Assembly: GCF_001547895.1 (NCBI RefSeq)
Contig: NZ_AP014627.1
Location: forward strand, 5,892,001 to 5,956,000
Direction of reading: 5' to 3'
Origin: Pseudomonas sp. Os17
GTDB taxonomy: Bacteria; Pseudomonadota; Gammaproteobacteria; Pseudomonadales; Pseudomonadaceae
Length of the DNA stretch: 64,000 nucleotides
Part shown: one piece after another, positions 27,932 through 41,570 of the stretch
How positions within the stretch are numbered: the first letter of the stretch is position 1
Layout of the letters: each line of letters starts with the position of its first letter
The notes under the pieces: generated by a model
What the model was told of the DNA's origin: nothing
The model's input: only the letters and a program-made list of their open reading frames with translations
Databases searched by the model: none
Position numbers and translations under genes: made by a program

Positions 27932-30370
27932 TCACGCAGGCTTGGTTTCACTCAGCGCCTCTTGCGCCAACTCCTTTTCCGCCTCCTTGAGGTCTTCCTC
28001 ACTGATCATCTCGGCGATGACCCGCAGGCGCTCCACAACCCGTGCATTGACGCTGCCTTCGGGGAACTGCCCTTCGGCATCCGGCTCACCGGCCGGCTCA
28101 CCCACCAGCAGGCTCAGGGCCTCGTCGGCCTGACGCACCGCGTACACATGGAACTGCCCGGCACGCACTGCCTGCAGCACTTTCTCGTCGAGCATCAGGG
28201 TGGCCACGTTGGCCTGGGGAATGATTGCCCCCTGCTCTCCGGTCAGACCGCGAGCCTCGCACAGCCGGAAGAAACCTTCGATCTTCTCGTTGACCCCACC
28301 CACCGCCTGCACTTCGCCGAACTGGTTGATCGAGCCGGTGATGGCGAAACACTGCTTGAGCGGAGTTTTCGACAGCGCCGAAATCAAGGTGCAGGCCTCT
28401 CCCAGGGAAGCACTGTCACCGTCCACGTAACCGTAGGACTGCTCCAGGGCAATGCTGGCGGAAATCGCCAGGGGGAACTCCTGGGCATAGCGACTGCCCA
28501 GGTAACCGGTCAGGATCATCACCCCCTTGGAGTGAATCGGCTGGCCCAGATTGACCTCACGCTCGATGTCGACAATGCCGCTGCCACCGGGATACACCGT
28601 GGCGGAAATCCGCGCCGGCACCCCGAACGCCGAGTCGCCGACTTCCAGCACCGTCAGGCCGTTGCACTTGCCCACGGCCGCGCCGTCGGTGTCGATCAGG
28701 ATGATCCCGGCCAGCATGTCGTCGAGAATCCGCGCCGACACCCGACCGGTACGCGTGGCCTTGGCTTTCAGTGCCCGTTCGATGTGCCCGGCGTCGGTCA
28801 TTTCGTCCGAGGCCAGGTGACGGATGAAGTCGGCCTCGCTGACCAGTTGGAACAGATCGCCGATCCGCGCCGAAAGGCGCCCCTGGTGTTCCGCCAGACG
28901 CGCACTGTAGGTGGCCAGCCGCGCCACGGCATCAGCCGTCAGCGGCGCCATGCCCTCCTCCGAGGTGCGGGTTTTGAGCAGTTGGGCGAATTGCTCCAGG
29001 CTCTCGTCCACCATCGGAATGTCTTCGTCGAAATCCACCAGTACCCGGAACATCTCCTGGAAGTCCGGGTCCAGGTCCTGCAGCGTGTAATACAGCTGGC
29101 GGGCACCGATGATGATGACCTTGACCTGCAACGGGATCATCTGCGGCGTCAGGGTCACGGTGGCCAGGCGGCCCATCTCGCCCAGAGGCGATTCCATCTT
29201 CAGCTTGCGCGACTGCAGGGCACGCTTGAGGGCGTCCCAGACAAAGGGCTCGCTGAGCATCTTCTCGGCTTCCAGGATCAGGAAGCCGCCATTGGCCCGA
29301 TGCAAGGCACCGGGGCGCAATTGCCGGTAGGTGGTGTAGAGCGCGCCCTGATCGGTGCTGTACTCGATCCGGCCGAACAGGTTGTCGTAGGTCGGGTGAG
29401 GCTCGAACACCACCGGCGCGCCACCACTGGCCGGGTGACCCACCACCAGGCTCGGGCAGTACTGCTCTTCCAGCAGCTTGCGCGCCACCGCGTCGGTCTT
29501 GCTGTCGTCCACCAACTGCTCGACCACCGTCTTCAACAGATAGACCTGCATCGCCTGCAGGTATCCACAGACCGCGGCGTTTTCCGCGTACTTCTCGGAC
29601 AGCGGCGCGAGCAAGGGCTGCAAGGCCAGGGTGATGGTTTCCTCATTGAGCTGGCGCAGCTGGTTGCTCGACTCGCGCTTCCATTGCGGCAGGCTCGCCA
29701 GCTCTTCGTTAAGACGCTCTTCCAGCGCGGAAATGTCCTCGTGGAAGCGCTCGCGATCAGCCTCCGGCAACTGAGCGAACTCGGCCTCGTCCAGGGCCTT
29801 GCCATCGAACATCGGGGTAAAGGCGATGTTGCTGCTGTCGCGATACAGCGCCACGTCCTTTTCCAGTGCCAGGCGCTCGATCACATCCAGGGCACGGTCA
29901 TAACGCTGGTTGAAGGCACGGTCGATGGCGCTCTTCTTCTGCTGATAGGACGGATGCTCGAAAACCGCCGGGAAGGTCGCCAGCAGGTTGTCGATCAGGC
30001 CGTTGATATCGCTGATGAAGTTGCCGGCGGCACCGGCGGGCAACTCCAGCGCCCTGGGCTCCCTGGGCTCGTCGAAATTGTTGACGTAGACCCAGTCGGA
30101 CGGGGTCTGCAGGCGTTTGCCTTCGGCTTTCAGGTAGCGCTTGACGAAGGAGAAGCGGCCGGTGCCCGGCTCGCCCATGACAAACACGTTGTAACCGGGG
30201 CGCGGCATGGCCACGCCAAACTGCAAGGCTTCGACCGCACGTTCCTGGCCAAGCACACCGCGAAAGGGCTCCAAATCATTGGTGGTCGAGAAGCTGAACT
30301 GTTCAGCAGAGAAAGGGCGGGTCAGCGCTTCAGGCGCGAGACGCAGGCTGGCAGCAACAGGATCAGGCAT
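27932..30370 (-). CDS. LonB-like ATP-dependent protease (AAA family, Lon peptidase fold)
   Basis: 812 residues. The C-terminal S16 peptidase domain shows catalytic Ser in VDGDSASLGEACTL (about residue 651) and Lys in GGVNEKIEGFF (about 697), about 45 residues apart as in Lon. The AAA core is about 35-560. Its Walker A reads GEPGTGRF (66-73) with Arg in place of Lys; a Walker B-like ILEAE follows at NGGFLILEAEKML. The N-terminal substrate domain of LonA is absent. It resembles P. aeruginosa PA4576 and E. coli YcbZ, whose substrates are unknown. Confidence 0.85.
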   Translation of the reverse strand: MPDPVAASLRLAPEALTRPFSAEQFSFSTTNDLEPFRGVLGQERAVEALQFGVAMPRPGYNVFVMGEPGTGRFSFVKRYLKAEGKRLQTPSDWVYVNNFDEPREPRALELPAGAAGNFISDINGLIDNLLATFPAVFEHPSYQQKKSAIDRAFNQRYDRALDVIERLALEKDVALYRDSSNIAFTPMFDGKALDEAEFAQLPEADRERFHEDISALEERLNEELASLPQWKRESSNQLRQLNEETITLALQPLLAPLSEKYAENAAVCGYLQAMQVYLLKTVVEQLVDDSKTDAVARKLLEEQYCPSLVVGHPASGGAPVVFEPHPTYDNLFGRIEYSTDQGALYTTYRQLRPGALHRANGGFLILEAEKMLSEPFVWDALKRALQSRKLKMESPLGEMGRLATVTLTPQMIPLQVKVIIIGARQLYYTLQDLDPDFQEMFRVLVDFDEDIPMVDESLEQFAQLLKTRTSEEGMAPLTADAVARLATYSARLAEHQGRLSARIGDLFQLVSEADFIRHLASDEMTDAGHIERALKAKATRTGRVSARILDDMLAGIILIDTDGAAVGKCNGLTVLEVGDSAFGVPARISATVYPGGSGIVDIEREVNLGQPIHSKGVMILTGYLGSRYAQEFPLAISASIALEQSYGYVDGDSASLGEACTLISALSKTPLKQCFAITGSINQFGEVQAVGGVNEKIEGFFRLCEARGLTGEQGAIIPQANVATLMLDEKVLQAVRAGQFHVYAVRQADEALSLLVGEPAGEPDAEGQFPEGSVNARVVERLRVIAEMISEEDLKEAEKELAQEALSETKPA

Positions 30371-30646
30371 CGGGCTTCCTTACATCAGGCGGGGCAGATG
30401 GCGGCATTCTGGCGCCGGGTATGCCCGGCTGGCAAGGCGCGCCTCAGGGGAAAGCATAGACAAGCCGGATACTGTCCCCCGCGACAAATAAAACCTGCTG
30501 TTTCCGACACTGTTTGTAAAAAATCACGGAACCCGGGGAACCTGCCTAAACTCCAAACTGCGCGGCTGGATAGATAACCGGCCCACTGGTGCCCCCACGG
30601 GCCAGTCTCCCCCGTCCATTGGTATGCACACAAAGAGAACAACGCT

Positions 30647-31135
30647 ATGAAACGGATTCTTCTCGGTACTCTTTTCACCGCTGTATCCCTCAACGCCATG
30701 GCTCAAGCGCCCGGTGGTCCGGATTGCGGCTGGGGCAACATGCTGTTCCAAGGCCAGCGTGGCACTCCGGCGCACTTCCTGGCCTCCACCACCAACGGCA
30801 CCTCCGGCAACGCCACCTTTGGCATGACCTCCGGCACCAACGGTTGCTCCACCAACGCATCGCTGACCTATGGCGGCAAATCCTGGTTCGCCATGAACGG
30901 CATGATGAACGAGCTCTCCGAAGACATGGCCAAGGGTCAAGGCGAAGCCCTGACCACCTATGCCGTAGTCCTCGGCGTGGCACCTGAAGACCGTGCGCAT
31001 TTCGCCGCGGTCACCCACGAACACTTCCAACAGATCTTCAGCAAGGCTGACGTGACCGCGGAAGATGTGCACACCAATACCCTGGCCGTGTTGAAGAACG
31101 ATGCGCGCCTGGCGAAATACGCCACTCCCGCTTAA
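30647..31135 (+). CDS. DUF3015 family secreted/periplasmic protein
   Basis: 162 residues. A signal peptide (MKRILLGTLFTAVSLNAMAQ, cleavage near AMA-QA) precedes PDCGWGNMLFQGQRGTPAHF and a Thr/Asn/Gly-rich segment STTNGTSGNATFGMTSGTNG with two cysteines. The C-terminal half is helical (MMNELSEDMAKGQGEALTTY). This fits DUF3015 of unknown function. A strong terminator follows. It lies directly before the DUF4105 gene on the same strand. Confidence 0.85.
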   Translation: MKRILLGTLFTAVSLNAMAQAPGGPDCGWGNMLFQGQRGTPAHFLASTTNGTSGNATFGMTSGTNGCSTNASLTYGGKSWFAMNGMMNELSEDMAKGQGEALTTYAVVLGVAPEDRAHFAAVTHEHFQQIFSKADVTAEDVHTNTLAVLKNDARLAKYATPA

Positions 31136-31145
31136 GCTCGACCCG

Positions 31146-31176
31146 CCCGCTTCCTCCGGGGAGCGGGTTTTATTTT
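31146..31176 (+). terminator. Terminator after the DUF3015 gene
   Basis: CCCGCTTCC (31146-31154) pairs with GGGGAGCGGG (31158-31167), followed by TTTTATTTT. It lies 11 bases after the stop and separates the DUF3015 and DUF4105 genes. Confidence 0.85.
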
Positions 31177-31227
31177 CCGGACCTTGCCCATCTTGGGTCT
31201 TTGTATTTCCGACTTAAGTTGCCCACC

Positions 31228-33081
31228 ATGCTCAAACGCCTTGCCTACCTGGCGCTCTGTGTCTGCGCCCCGCTGTATGCCGCGCCCCAGATCGACCCTC
31301 AACGTTTGCAGCAACTGGCCCATGACCCCTTCTGGATTTCCATAGGTCATTACGAAACCGCCAAGCTCGGTGGCTGGCGCAGTTACGTCAGCGACCCGAA
31401 GTTCTTCCTGGCGGCCGACGGTGCCCATCATCCCGATGCCGAGCTGGCCGCGACCCTGAAAGCCCTCTATGCCCCGGCCGACGCCGGTGACCGGCATGCC
31501 CAGTGCGTCTACCCGTCCCGCACCCGCTGGCTCAAGGCACAACTGGGCCTGAACGATTTGCCGCGGGTGGAGTGCGCCGAATTCACCCAGTGGTTCAAGG
31601 ACGTCTCGCCCCACAGCACGGTGATGATCTTTCCCGCCGCGTACCTGAACAGCCCCTCGTCGATGTTCGGCCACACCCTGCTGCGCATCGACCAAGCCGA
31701 TGTGCAGAGCAACCACACCGCCCTGCTCAGCTACGCGATCAACTTCGGCGCCTACATCGAAGGCTCCGACAACAGCATTCTGTACGCCTGGAAAGGCCTG
31801 ATGGGCGGCTACCCCGGGCTCTTCGCCCTGGTGCCCTACCAGGAAAAGCTCTCGGAATACCGCAGCCTGGAAAACCGCGACCTGTGGGAATACCGGCTGA
31901 ATCTGACCCAAGCCGAAACCGAACGCATGGTGGAGCACGTCTGGGAACTCAAGCAGATCAAGTTCGACTACTTCTTCTTCGACGAGAACTGCTCCTACCG
32001 CCTGCTGGAGCTGCTGCAGGTGGCACGCCCCAGCCTGCGCCTGACTGGCCAGTTCCCCCTGACGGCCATTCCCACCGACACGGTCAAGGCCGTCAAGGAC
32101 GCCGGCCTGGTGGAGCGGATCGACTATCGCCCCTCCCGGGAACGCGAGCTGCTCAGCCGCGCCCAGCCCCTGAGCCACGCCGAACAGCAGTGGGTACTCA
32201 AGGTCAGCGCCGATCAGAAACAATTGCAGACAGGCGAATTCAAGGCCCTGCCCCGGGATCGCCAGGCCCTGATCGTCGATGCCGCCTACCGCCTCGAACG
32301 CTATCGGGCCAACGGCCTGGAGCGTGATGCCGAGCGTTCCCAGCGCAGCTTCGAACTGCTGCGGGCGATCAACCAGAACCCGGCGCCCGAGCTGCAGATC
32401 CAACGGCCCGGCCTGCCGGAAGACGGCCACCAGTCCCGCACCTGGCAACTGGGCGTCGGCACCCGGGACGACCGGGCCTTCGCCGAATACGGCCTGCGCA
32501 TGGCCTACCACGACCTGAACGACAACGCCGAAGGCTTTCCCCTGGGGGCGCAGATCGAGATCCTGCAGATGAAACTGCGCCAGTACGAAGGCAACCACTG
32601 GCAGCTGCAGCAGCTGGACCTGGCCACCATCCGCTCCCTGACCCCGCGCAACGAGCTGCTGCAGCCCTGGTCCTGGCAGGTCACCGGCGGCCTGGAGCGG
32701 GTGCCGGGCAAGCACGACGATGAAACCCTGGTCAGCCATGTCAACGGTGGTGCCGGTGGCACCTGGCAGTTGGGCGAAGACACGCTGGGCTTTGTCCTGG
32801 GCACCGTGCGGGTCGAGCACAACGCCGATTTCGCCGGTTTCATCGCCCCGGCGGCAGGCTTCAACTCCGGACTGCTGTGGAAAAACCCGCTGGGCAATTT
32901 CAGCCTCGAAGCCAAGGGCGACTACTTCACCAACGGCGAGGTGCGTCGCAGCCTGAGCCTCAACCAGCAGTGGGAACTGTCGCGCAACCTCGGCCTGCGC
33001 TTGAGCGCGCAACGGGAGTTCAGCCAACTGGCGACTCCGGTGAACGAAGTGATGCTCGAACTCAAGTGGTATCACTATTAA
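31228..33081 (+). CDS. DUF4105 protein: periplasmic papain-like domain plus barrel-like C-terminus
   Basis: 617 residues from the ATG at 31228 (MLKRLAYLALCVCAPLYA, signal peptide). The middle (about 130-270) is DUF4105. It contains SSMFGHTLLRIDQ and, some 100 residues later, FFDENCSYRLLELL. A His then an Asn-Cys in this order recalls circularly permuted NlpC/P60-papain folds. The C-terminal 230 residues show alternating strands such as LGFVLGTVRVEHNADFAGF and end in LKWYHY, the pattern of an outer-membrane barrel with a terminal aromatic. Function unknown; the two structural ideas are inference. Confidence 0.75.
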   Translation: MLKRLAYLALCVCAPLYAAPQIDPQRLQQLAHDPFWISIGHYETAKLGGWRSYVSDPKFFLAADGAHHPDAELAATLKALYAPADAGDRHAQCVYPSRTRWLKAQLGLNDLPRVECAEFTQWFKDVSPHSTVMIFPAAYLNSPSSMFGHTLLRIDQADVQSNHTALLSYAINFGAYIEGSDNSILYAWKGLMGGYPGLFALVPYQEKLSEYRSLENRDLWEYRLNLTQAETERMVEHVWELKQIKFDYFFFDENCSYRLLELLQVARPSLRLTGQFPLTAIPTDTVKAVKDAGLVERIDYRPSRERELLSRAQPLSHAEQQWVLKVSADQKQLQTGEFKALPRDRQALIVDAAYRLERYRANGLERDAERSQRSFELLRAINQNPAPELQIQRPGLPEDGHQSRTWQLGVGTRDDRAFAEYGLRMAYHDLNDNAEGFPLGAQIEILQMKLRQYEGNHWQLQQLDLATIRSLTPRNELLQPWSWQVTGGLERVPGKHDDETLVSHVNGGAGGTWQLGEDTLGFVLGTVRVEHNADFAGFIAPAAGFNSGLLWKNPLGNFSLEAKGDYFTNGEVRRSLSLNQQWELSRNLGLRLSAQREFSQLATPVNEVMLELKWYHY

Positions 33082-33084
33082 GAG

Positions 33085-33110
33085 CAGCCGCAAGCTTCAA
33101 GCGGTTCGCG
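33085..33110. repeat. Short copy of the CAAGC-rich element (compare 41571-41651)
   Basis: CAGCCGCAAGCTTCAAGCGG just after the DUF4105 stop shares GCAAGCTTCAAGCGG with the left arm of the longer inverted repeat after morA. Both sit directly behind a stop codon. Confidence 0.55.
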
Positions 33111-33180
33111 ACAAGGTTTTCACGCCTCGCCGACAATTGCCCTTCTAGACTTCACTCAAGTGAAGCCCGGGAGTTTCTGG

Positions 33181-33537
33181 ATGTGGCGCTATGGTTGGGC
33201 TGTGCTGGCGCTGGCCCTGATCGGTGGTTGTGAGTCGAACCACGAGTATTTGCTCAAGCAAGGCTATCCGCCGGCCTTTGTCGACGGTTTCGACGCGGGC
33301 TGCGTCAGTGGACGCCAGGCAGCGGGGTCGATACGCGGGGAGTTCCGCAAGGACGTGCCGCGCTACCTCAAGGACCCGCAATACGCCGAAGGCTGGGACG
33401 ACGGTTTCCGCCAATGCCAGGCGATGCTGGAGAATCAGGACCGCAACGACTATCGAACGCGGCACTGGGACGAGCGGGAACGGGCCTGGCAACAGGAAAA
33501 GGACCGCGACGCGGCCCGGGCCTATCGCTCGCAGTAG
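33181..33537 (+). CDS. Small lipoprotein with a duplicated YxxG(W/F)DDG-C motif
   Basis: 118 residues from the ATG at 33181 (MWRYGWAVLALALIGGC). The lipobox IGGC gives acylation at Cys17. Two similar segments follow: PAFVDGFDAGCVSGRQA and PQYAEGWDDGFRQCQAM, each with a glycine-aspartate core and one cysteine that could pair. The C-terminus is charged (DERERAWQQEKDRDAARAY). It is a common Pseudomonas small lipoprotein of unknown role, following the DUF4105 gene. Confidence 0.78.
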   Translation: MWRYGWAVLALALIGGCESNHEYLLKQGYPPAFVDGFDAGCVSGRQAAGSIRGEFRKDVPRYLKDPQYAEGWDDGFRQCQAMLENQDRNDYRTRHWDERERAWQQEKDRDAARAYRSQ

Positions 33538-33607
33538 GTCGCTTTCAGGCAACCGCCCGGCCTAAAAGCCTGCAACCATGGCCTCCCCTCCACTCAAGGA
33601 GAACATC

Positions 33608-34102
33608 ATGAGCCGCGCTTTCGTCAATGAAGATCAGGCCGCTGCCCAGGCCGAGCAGCCCGTGGAGCGCCAGATCAGCGCCCAGCCCAACTACGTCACG
33701 CCCCAGGGCTTTGCCGAATTGCAGGCCAGAGTCGCCCTGCTGCACAGCCAGCACACCGAGCAAAATGATCTGGGGGACGCCGCCGACAAGCAGCGGGTGG
33801 CCGAACTTGAGCGCGACTTGCGTTATTTCACCCAGCGCCTGCACAGCGCCCAGGTGGTGACGGCAGCCACTTCGACCGACAAGGTCCAGATCGGCAGCCG
33901 CGTGACCTTCGTCGATGAACAGGATCATCAGCAAAGCGTGCAACTGGTCGGGGAGGATCAAGCCGATGCGGCTCGGGGTCTGATCAACTGGGCCTCGCCC
34001 CTGGGTCGTGCCCTGCTGGGGGCACAACCCGGTGACGAGGTGCTGTGGCAACGGCCGGCGGGCAATCAGTTGATCGAGATCATCCGTATCGAACCGGCCT
34101 GA
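33608..34102 (+). CDS. GreA/GreB-type transcript cleavage factor with shortened coiled coil
   Basis: 164 residues from the ATG at 33608 behind AAGGAGAACATC. Residues about 30-90 form the Gre coiled coil: YVTPQGFAELQARVALL, a tip near NDLGDAADKQ, then VAELERDLRYFTQRL. The C-terminal FKBP-like domain has GSRVTFVDEQ, INWASPLGRALLGAQPGDEV and LIEIIRIE. By hand alignment to E. coli GreB each arm of the hairpin is about 7-8 residues shorter and the second acidic tip residue is missing. It may bind the RNA polymerase secondary channel without cleavage activity. Gene divergent partner: none; convergent with gdhA. Confidence 0.8.
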   Translation: MSRAFVNEDQAAAQAEQPVERQISAQPNYVTPQGFAELQARVALLHSQHTEQNDLGDAADKQRVAELERDLRYFTQRLHSAQVVTAATSTDKVQIGSRVTFVDEQDHQQSVQLVGEDQADAARGLINWASPLGRALLGAQPGDEVLWQRPAGNQLIEIIRIEPA

Positions 34103-34108
34103 GACGCC

Positions 34109-37432
<3,324 letters not shown>

Positions 37433-37714
37433 GGTGAACCTAGCGTCAGTGACTGATGAATAGAACGGGCCGGGCCCGGGCCAGGCCATGCGCAGCGCCG
37501 GCATTGACCATGATCAATACCGGCGGGCGGAAAAAGCCTGATTGTCTGGAGCTGGAACGCTCCCGCGTAACCGGCAAAACTACCTCAATGCACGATCCAG
37601 GTCCAGCCAAGCGGGACTGGCACTTTGCCACAACTCAAGGCATGCTAGCCGCCCTTCGGGCGTCCGGCTTATAGTGCACGTCGCGCCAGCCCAGCCAAAC
37701 CGCAGGATCACAGC

Positions 37715-40700
37715 TTGTCCAACGTTATTTCGCCACAGCCCGCGCGCGCTAGAGCCTCCGCGTCGGCCTATCCTTTGCGGGGCACACTCAAAGGCGCACT
37801 GGCAACGCTGGTGCTGCTCCTCCTGGCTCTGTTGTTCTGGCAACTGCTCGACCAATTGCAGCAAACCCGCAAGGACCAACGCCAGCACGCCATCGACTAC
37901 AGTGCCGAACTGGCCGACCACCTGAGCCTGAACCTGGCGCTCAATGCGCAGATCGCCCTCAATCTGCTACCGATCGTCGAATCGCCACAGGACAGCCAGC
38001 AACAGCAGCAATTACTGCACAAGCTCCAGCGTTCCCTGCCGGATGTGCGCAGCTTTGCCTTGCTGGATGCCTCCGGACAGATTCTCAGCGACAGCGCCAG
38101 CGACAGCCATGACGCTCCCTGGCTCGCCGAACTGATCCAGCGCAGCCACTTGCAGCGCTACTACTACAGCAACCCCGCCGACGGTTCGGTGGTGCACGTG
38201 CTGCTGCACCAGTCCAGCGGCGCCACCCCCAGTTACTGGGTTCTGCGCCTGGCGCCGAGCTTCCTGCAGACCCTGGTGCGCCAGAGCGAAGGAAGCTTCA
38301 AGCCCACCTGGGTGATCGAGAACCGTCTCAGCCGCCAGGTGATCAAGCGCGACGAGCACAGCACCCCGACCCCGGGCATGCTGGATCCCGGTGAAATGGC
38401 CGACAGCGTACTGCTGGTGCCCCTGAGCAACAGTGACTGGCAACTGCGCGGCCTGTTCGACCAGCAGGCCGTGATCGAGGAGCTGCTGCCGGCCTTTATC
38501 GGCAAATGCCTGCTGGGCCTGGCCTTCTCCCTGCTGCCGGTGATCGCCCTGTTGAACATGCGCCGGCGCCAGCGCCAGTTGCACGAAGGCCGGCGGCGCT
38601 ACCAGGACATCTTCGAAGGCACCGGCGTGGCCCTGTGCGTCATGGATATCGCCGGGCTCCCGGAGCTGCTCGACAAGCACCATGTGCACAACAGCGACCA
38701 GCTCAAGCGCTGGCAAGCCAGCCACCCGGATCATCGCCAGCAGCTGCTCAGTGAATTGCGCATCACCGAAGTCAACCAAGTGGCCCTGCGCCTGCTCAAC
38801 GTCGAGTCCAGCGAGCAGGCCTGGCAACTGCTGATAGAAGGCAACCCGAATAACGGCAACGCGATCGGCTGCCAATTGCTGGAAGCGGTGGTCAACCAGC
38901 AGAAACAGCTGGAACTGGAAATCAAGCTCAGCGACGCCCAGGGCAATGACCAGCACCTGTGGCTGGTCCTGCGCCTGCCGGAGGCCGTCGAGGACTACAG
39001 TGCGGTGATCCTCAGCATCAGCGACATCACCAGTCGCAAGCTGATCGAGCTGTCGCTGCTGGAGCGCGAGGGGTTCTGGTCCGACGTGGTGCGCACCGTG
39101 CCCGATCACCTGTACGTGCAGGACGTGATCAGCCAGCGGATGATCTTCAGCAACCACCACCTGGGCCAGACCCTGGGCTACAACAAGACCGAACTGCACC
39201 AGATGGGCGAATACTTCTGGGAAATTCTCCTGCACCCGGAAGACGCCGACCTCTATCACCGCCTGCGCCAGGAGCAGCGCCACTCGGCCTACGCCCAGCT
39301 CCTGCAATGCCAATTGCGCTTCCGCCACCGTAGCGGCCAGTGGCGGCGCTTCGAAATCCGCGAGCAGGCCCTGGCCCGGGACCGCTACGACCAGGTGACG
39401 CGCATCATCGGCGTGGCCAAGGACATCACCGACCAGATCGAGGCCAGCGAATCGCTGCGTGACAGCGAGCAACGCTACCGCATGCTCGCCGAGAGCATCA
39501 GCGACGTGATCTTCTCCACCGACAGCAAGCTCTCGCTGAACTACGTCAGCCCCTCGGTGCATGCCGTACTGGGCTACGACGTGGAGTGGATCTTCCAGAA
39601 CGGCTGGCAGTCGACCATCGCCAACCCGCAGCAACTGACCGGCATCTATGCCCTGATGGACCGGGTCAGCAAGGCCCTGGACAAACCCGAGCAACTGGCG
39701 CAATTGCGCAGCCAGGTGCAGACCCAGTTGTTCCTCTTCGACTGCCTGCGGGCCGACGGCCGCAAGATCCCCATCGAACTGCGCCTGGTCCTGGTGTGGG
39801 ACGAGCACGGCGCCTTCGAAGGCGTGCTCGGGGTCGGCCGCGACATCAGCCAGCAGCGCCGGGCGGAAAAAGACCTGCGCATGGCGGCCACGGTATTCGA
39901 GCACTCGACTTCGGCGATCCTGATCACCGACCCGGCCGGCTACATCGTGCAGGCCAACGAAGCCTTCAGCCGGGTCAGCGGCTACGCCGTGTCCCAGGTA
40001 CTCGACCAGTTGCCCAACATGCTCACCGTCGACGAGCAGCAGGAAGCCCACCTGGGCTACGTGCTCAAGCAGTTGCACCAGCACAGCACCTGGGAAGGCG
40101 AAGTCTGGCTAAAACGCCGCAATGGCGAACACTACCCGGCCTGGGTCGGGATCACCGCAGTGCTCGACGACGAAGGCGACCTGGCCAGCTACGTGTGCTT
40201 CTTCAGCGACATCAGCGAGCGCAAGGCCAGCGAACAGCGGATTCACCGCCTGGCCTACTACGACGCCCTGACCCACCTGCCCAACCGCACCCTGTTCCAG
40301 GACCGCCTTCACACCGCGCTGCAATCGGCGGAGCGGCAAAAGTCCTGGGTGGTGCTGATGTTCCTCGACCTGGACCGCTTCAAGCCGATCAACGACTCCC
40401 TGGGCCACGCCGCCGGGGATCGCATGCTCAAGGAAATGGCCACTCGCCTGCTGGGTTGCGTCGACGATGACGACACCGTGGCGCGCATGGGCGGCGACGA
40501 GTTCACCCTGCTCCTGCAACCCCGTTCCAGTCGCGAAATAGCCCTGAACCGGGCCATCAACGTGGCCGAGAAGATCCTCGCCAGCCTGGTCAAGCCCTTC
40601 GTCCTCGAAGGCCGGGAGTTCTTTGTCACCGCCAGTATCGGGATTGCCCTGAGTCCGCAGGACGGCAACGAACTGAGCCAGTTGATGAAGAACGCCGACA

Positions 40701-41563
40701 CCGCGATGTACCACGCCAAGGAACGCGGCAAGAACAACTTCCAGTTCTACCAGGCCGACATGAACGCCAGCGCCCTGGAGCGCCTGGAGCTGGAAAGCGA
40801 CCTGCGCCACGCTCTGGAGCAGGAAGAGTTCGTGCTTTATTACCAGCCGCAGTTCAGCGGCGACGGCAAGCGCCTGACCGGCGCCGAGGCGCTGCTGCGC
40901 TGGCGGCATCCGCGGCGCGGCCTGGTGCCGCCGGGGGATTTCATTCCGGTCCTGGAAGAACTGGGCCTGGTGGTGGATGTCGGCGACTGGGTGATCAGCG
41001 AAGCCTGCCGCCAGCTCAAGGCCTGGCACCAGGCCAAGGTGCGGGTGCCGAAGGTCTCGGTGAACATCTCCGCGCGGCAGTTCTCCGACGGCCAGCTGGG
41101 CATGCGCATCGCCACCATCCTCAAGGACACCGGCCTGCCGCCGGCGTGCCTGGAACTGGAACTGACCGAAAGCATCCTGATGCGCGAAGTCAGCGAGGCG
41201 ATGCAGATCCTCGACGGCCTGAAGAATCTCGGCCTGAGCATCGCGGTCGACGACTTCGGTACCGGCTATTCCTCACTCAACTACCTCAAGCAGTTCCCCA
41301 TCGACGTGCTGAAGATCGACCGCACCTTCGTCGACGGCCTGCCATCCGGCGAGCAGGATGCGCAAATCGCCCGCGCCATCATCGCCATGGCCCACAGCCT
41401 GAACCTGGCGGTGATCGCCGAGGGCGTGGAAACCCACGAGCAGCTGGAGTTCCTGCGCGAACACGGCTGCGACGAGGTCCAGGGCTACCTGTTCGGCCGG
41501 CCGATGCCGGCCAATCGCTTCGAAGCGCAATTCAGCAACGACGCCCTGTTCATGTTCGACTAA
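37715..41563 (+). CDS. morA: MorA-type diguanylate cyclase/phosphodiesterase with membrane and PAS domains
   Basis: 1282 residues. The frame opens at a TTG (37715) behind AGGA. TM1 about residues 24-46, periplasmic region to ~255, TM2 about 256-282, four PAS-like modules (about 295-845), GGDEF (850-1015, motif GGDEF near 925) and EAL (1025-1275). The EAL site is intact: [31 protein letters not shown]. The residues before GGDEF (DDDD) replace the RxxD inhibitory site. MorA controls flagella and biofilm by c-di-GMP turnover. The morA-glyA order matches P. aeruginosa. Confidence 0.9.
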   Translation: MSNVISPQPARARASASAYPLRGTLKGALATLVLLLLALLFWQLLDQLQQTRKDQRQHAIDYSAELADHLSLNLALNAQIALNLLPIVESPQDSQQQQQLLHKLQRSLPDVRSFALLDASGQILSDSASDSHDAPWLAELIQRSHLQRYYYSNPADGSVVHVLLHQSSGATPSYWVLRLAPSFLQTLVRQSEGSFKPTWVIENRLSRQVIKRDEHSTPTPGMLDPGEMADSVLLVPLSNSDWQLRGLFDQQAVIEELLPAFIGKCLLGLAFSLLPVIALLNMRRRQRQLHEGRRRYQDIFEGTGVALCVMDIAGLPELLDKHHVHNSDQLKRWQASHPDHRQQLLSELRITEVNQVALRLLNVESSEQAWQLLIEGNPNNGNAIGCQLLEAVVNQQKQLELEIKLSDAQGNDQHLWLVLRLPEAVEDYSAVILSISDITSRKLIELSLLEREGFWSDVVRTVPDHLYVQDVISQRMIFSNHHLGQTLGYNKTELHQMGEYFWEILLHPEDADLYHRLRQEQRHSAYAQLLQCQLRFRHRSGQWRRFEIREQALARDRYDQVTRIIGVAKDITDQIEASESLRDSEQRYRMLAESISDVIFSTDSKLSLNYVSPSVHAVLGYDVEWIFQNGWQSTIANPQQLTGIYALMDRVSKALDKPEQLAQLRSQVQTQLFLFDCLRADGRKIPIELRLVLVWDEHGAFEGVLGVGRDISQQRRAEKDLRMAATVFEHSTSAILITDPAGYIVQANEAFSRVSGYAVSQVLDQLPNMLTVDEQQEAHLGYVLKQLHQHSTWEGEVWLKRRNGEHYPAWVGITAVLDDEGDLASYVCFFSDISERKASEQRIHRLAYYDALTHLPNRTLFQDRLHTALQSAERQKSWVVLMFLDLDRFKPINDSLGHAAGDRMLKEMATRLLGCVDDDDTVARMGGDEFTLLLQPRSSREIALNRAINVAEKILASLVKPFVLEGREFFVTASIGIALSPQDGNELSQLMKNADTAMYHAKERGKNNFQFYQADMNASALERLELESDLRHALEQEEFVLYYQPQFSGDGKRLTGAEALLRWRHPRRGLVPPGDFIPVLEELGLVVDVGDWVISEACRQLKAWHQAKVRVPKVSVNISARQFSDGQLGMRIATILKDTGLPPACLELELTESILMREVSEAMQILDGLKNLGLSIAVDDFGTGYSSLNYLKQFPIDVLKIDRTFVDGLPSGEQDAQIARAIIAMAHSLNLAVIAEGVETHEQLEFLREHGCDEVQGYLFGRPMPANRFEAQFSNDALFMFD

Positions 41564-41570
41564 AGGCAGT

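Noticed and set aside
27962..30577. 871-residue frame antisense to the LonB-like protease
   Set aside because: Shadow of a conserved gene with codon bias that explains its length.
31132..33093. 653-residue frame antisense to the DUF4105 gene
   Set aside because: Gly/Ala/Gln-rich translation without motifs; the plus-strand protein has a signal peptide and domain motifs.
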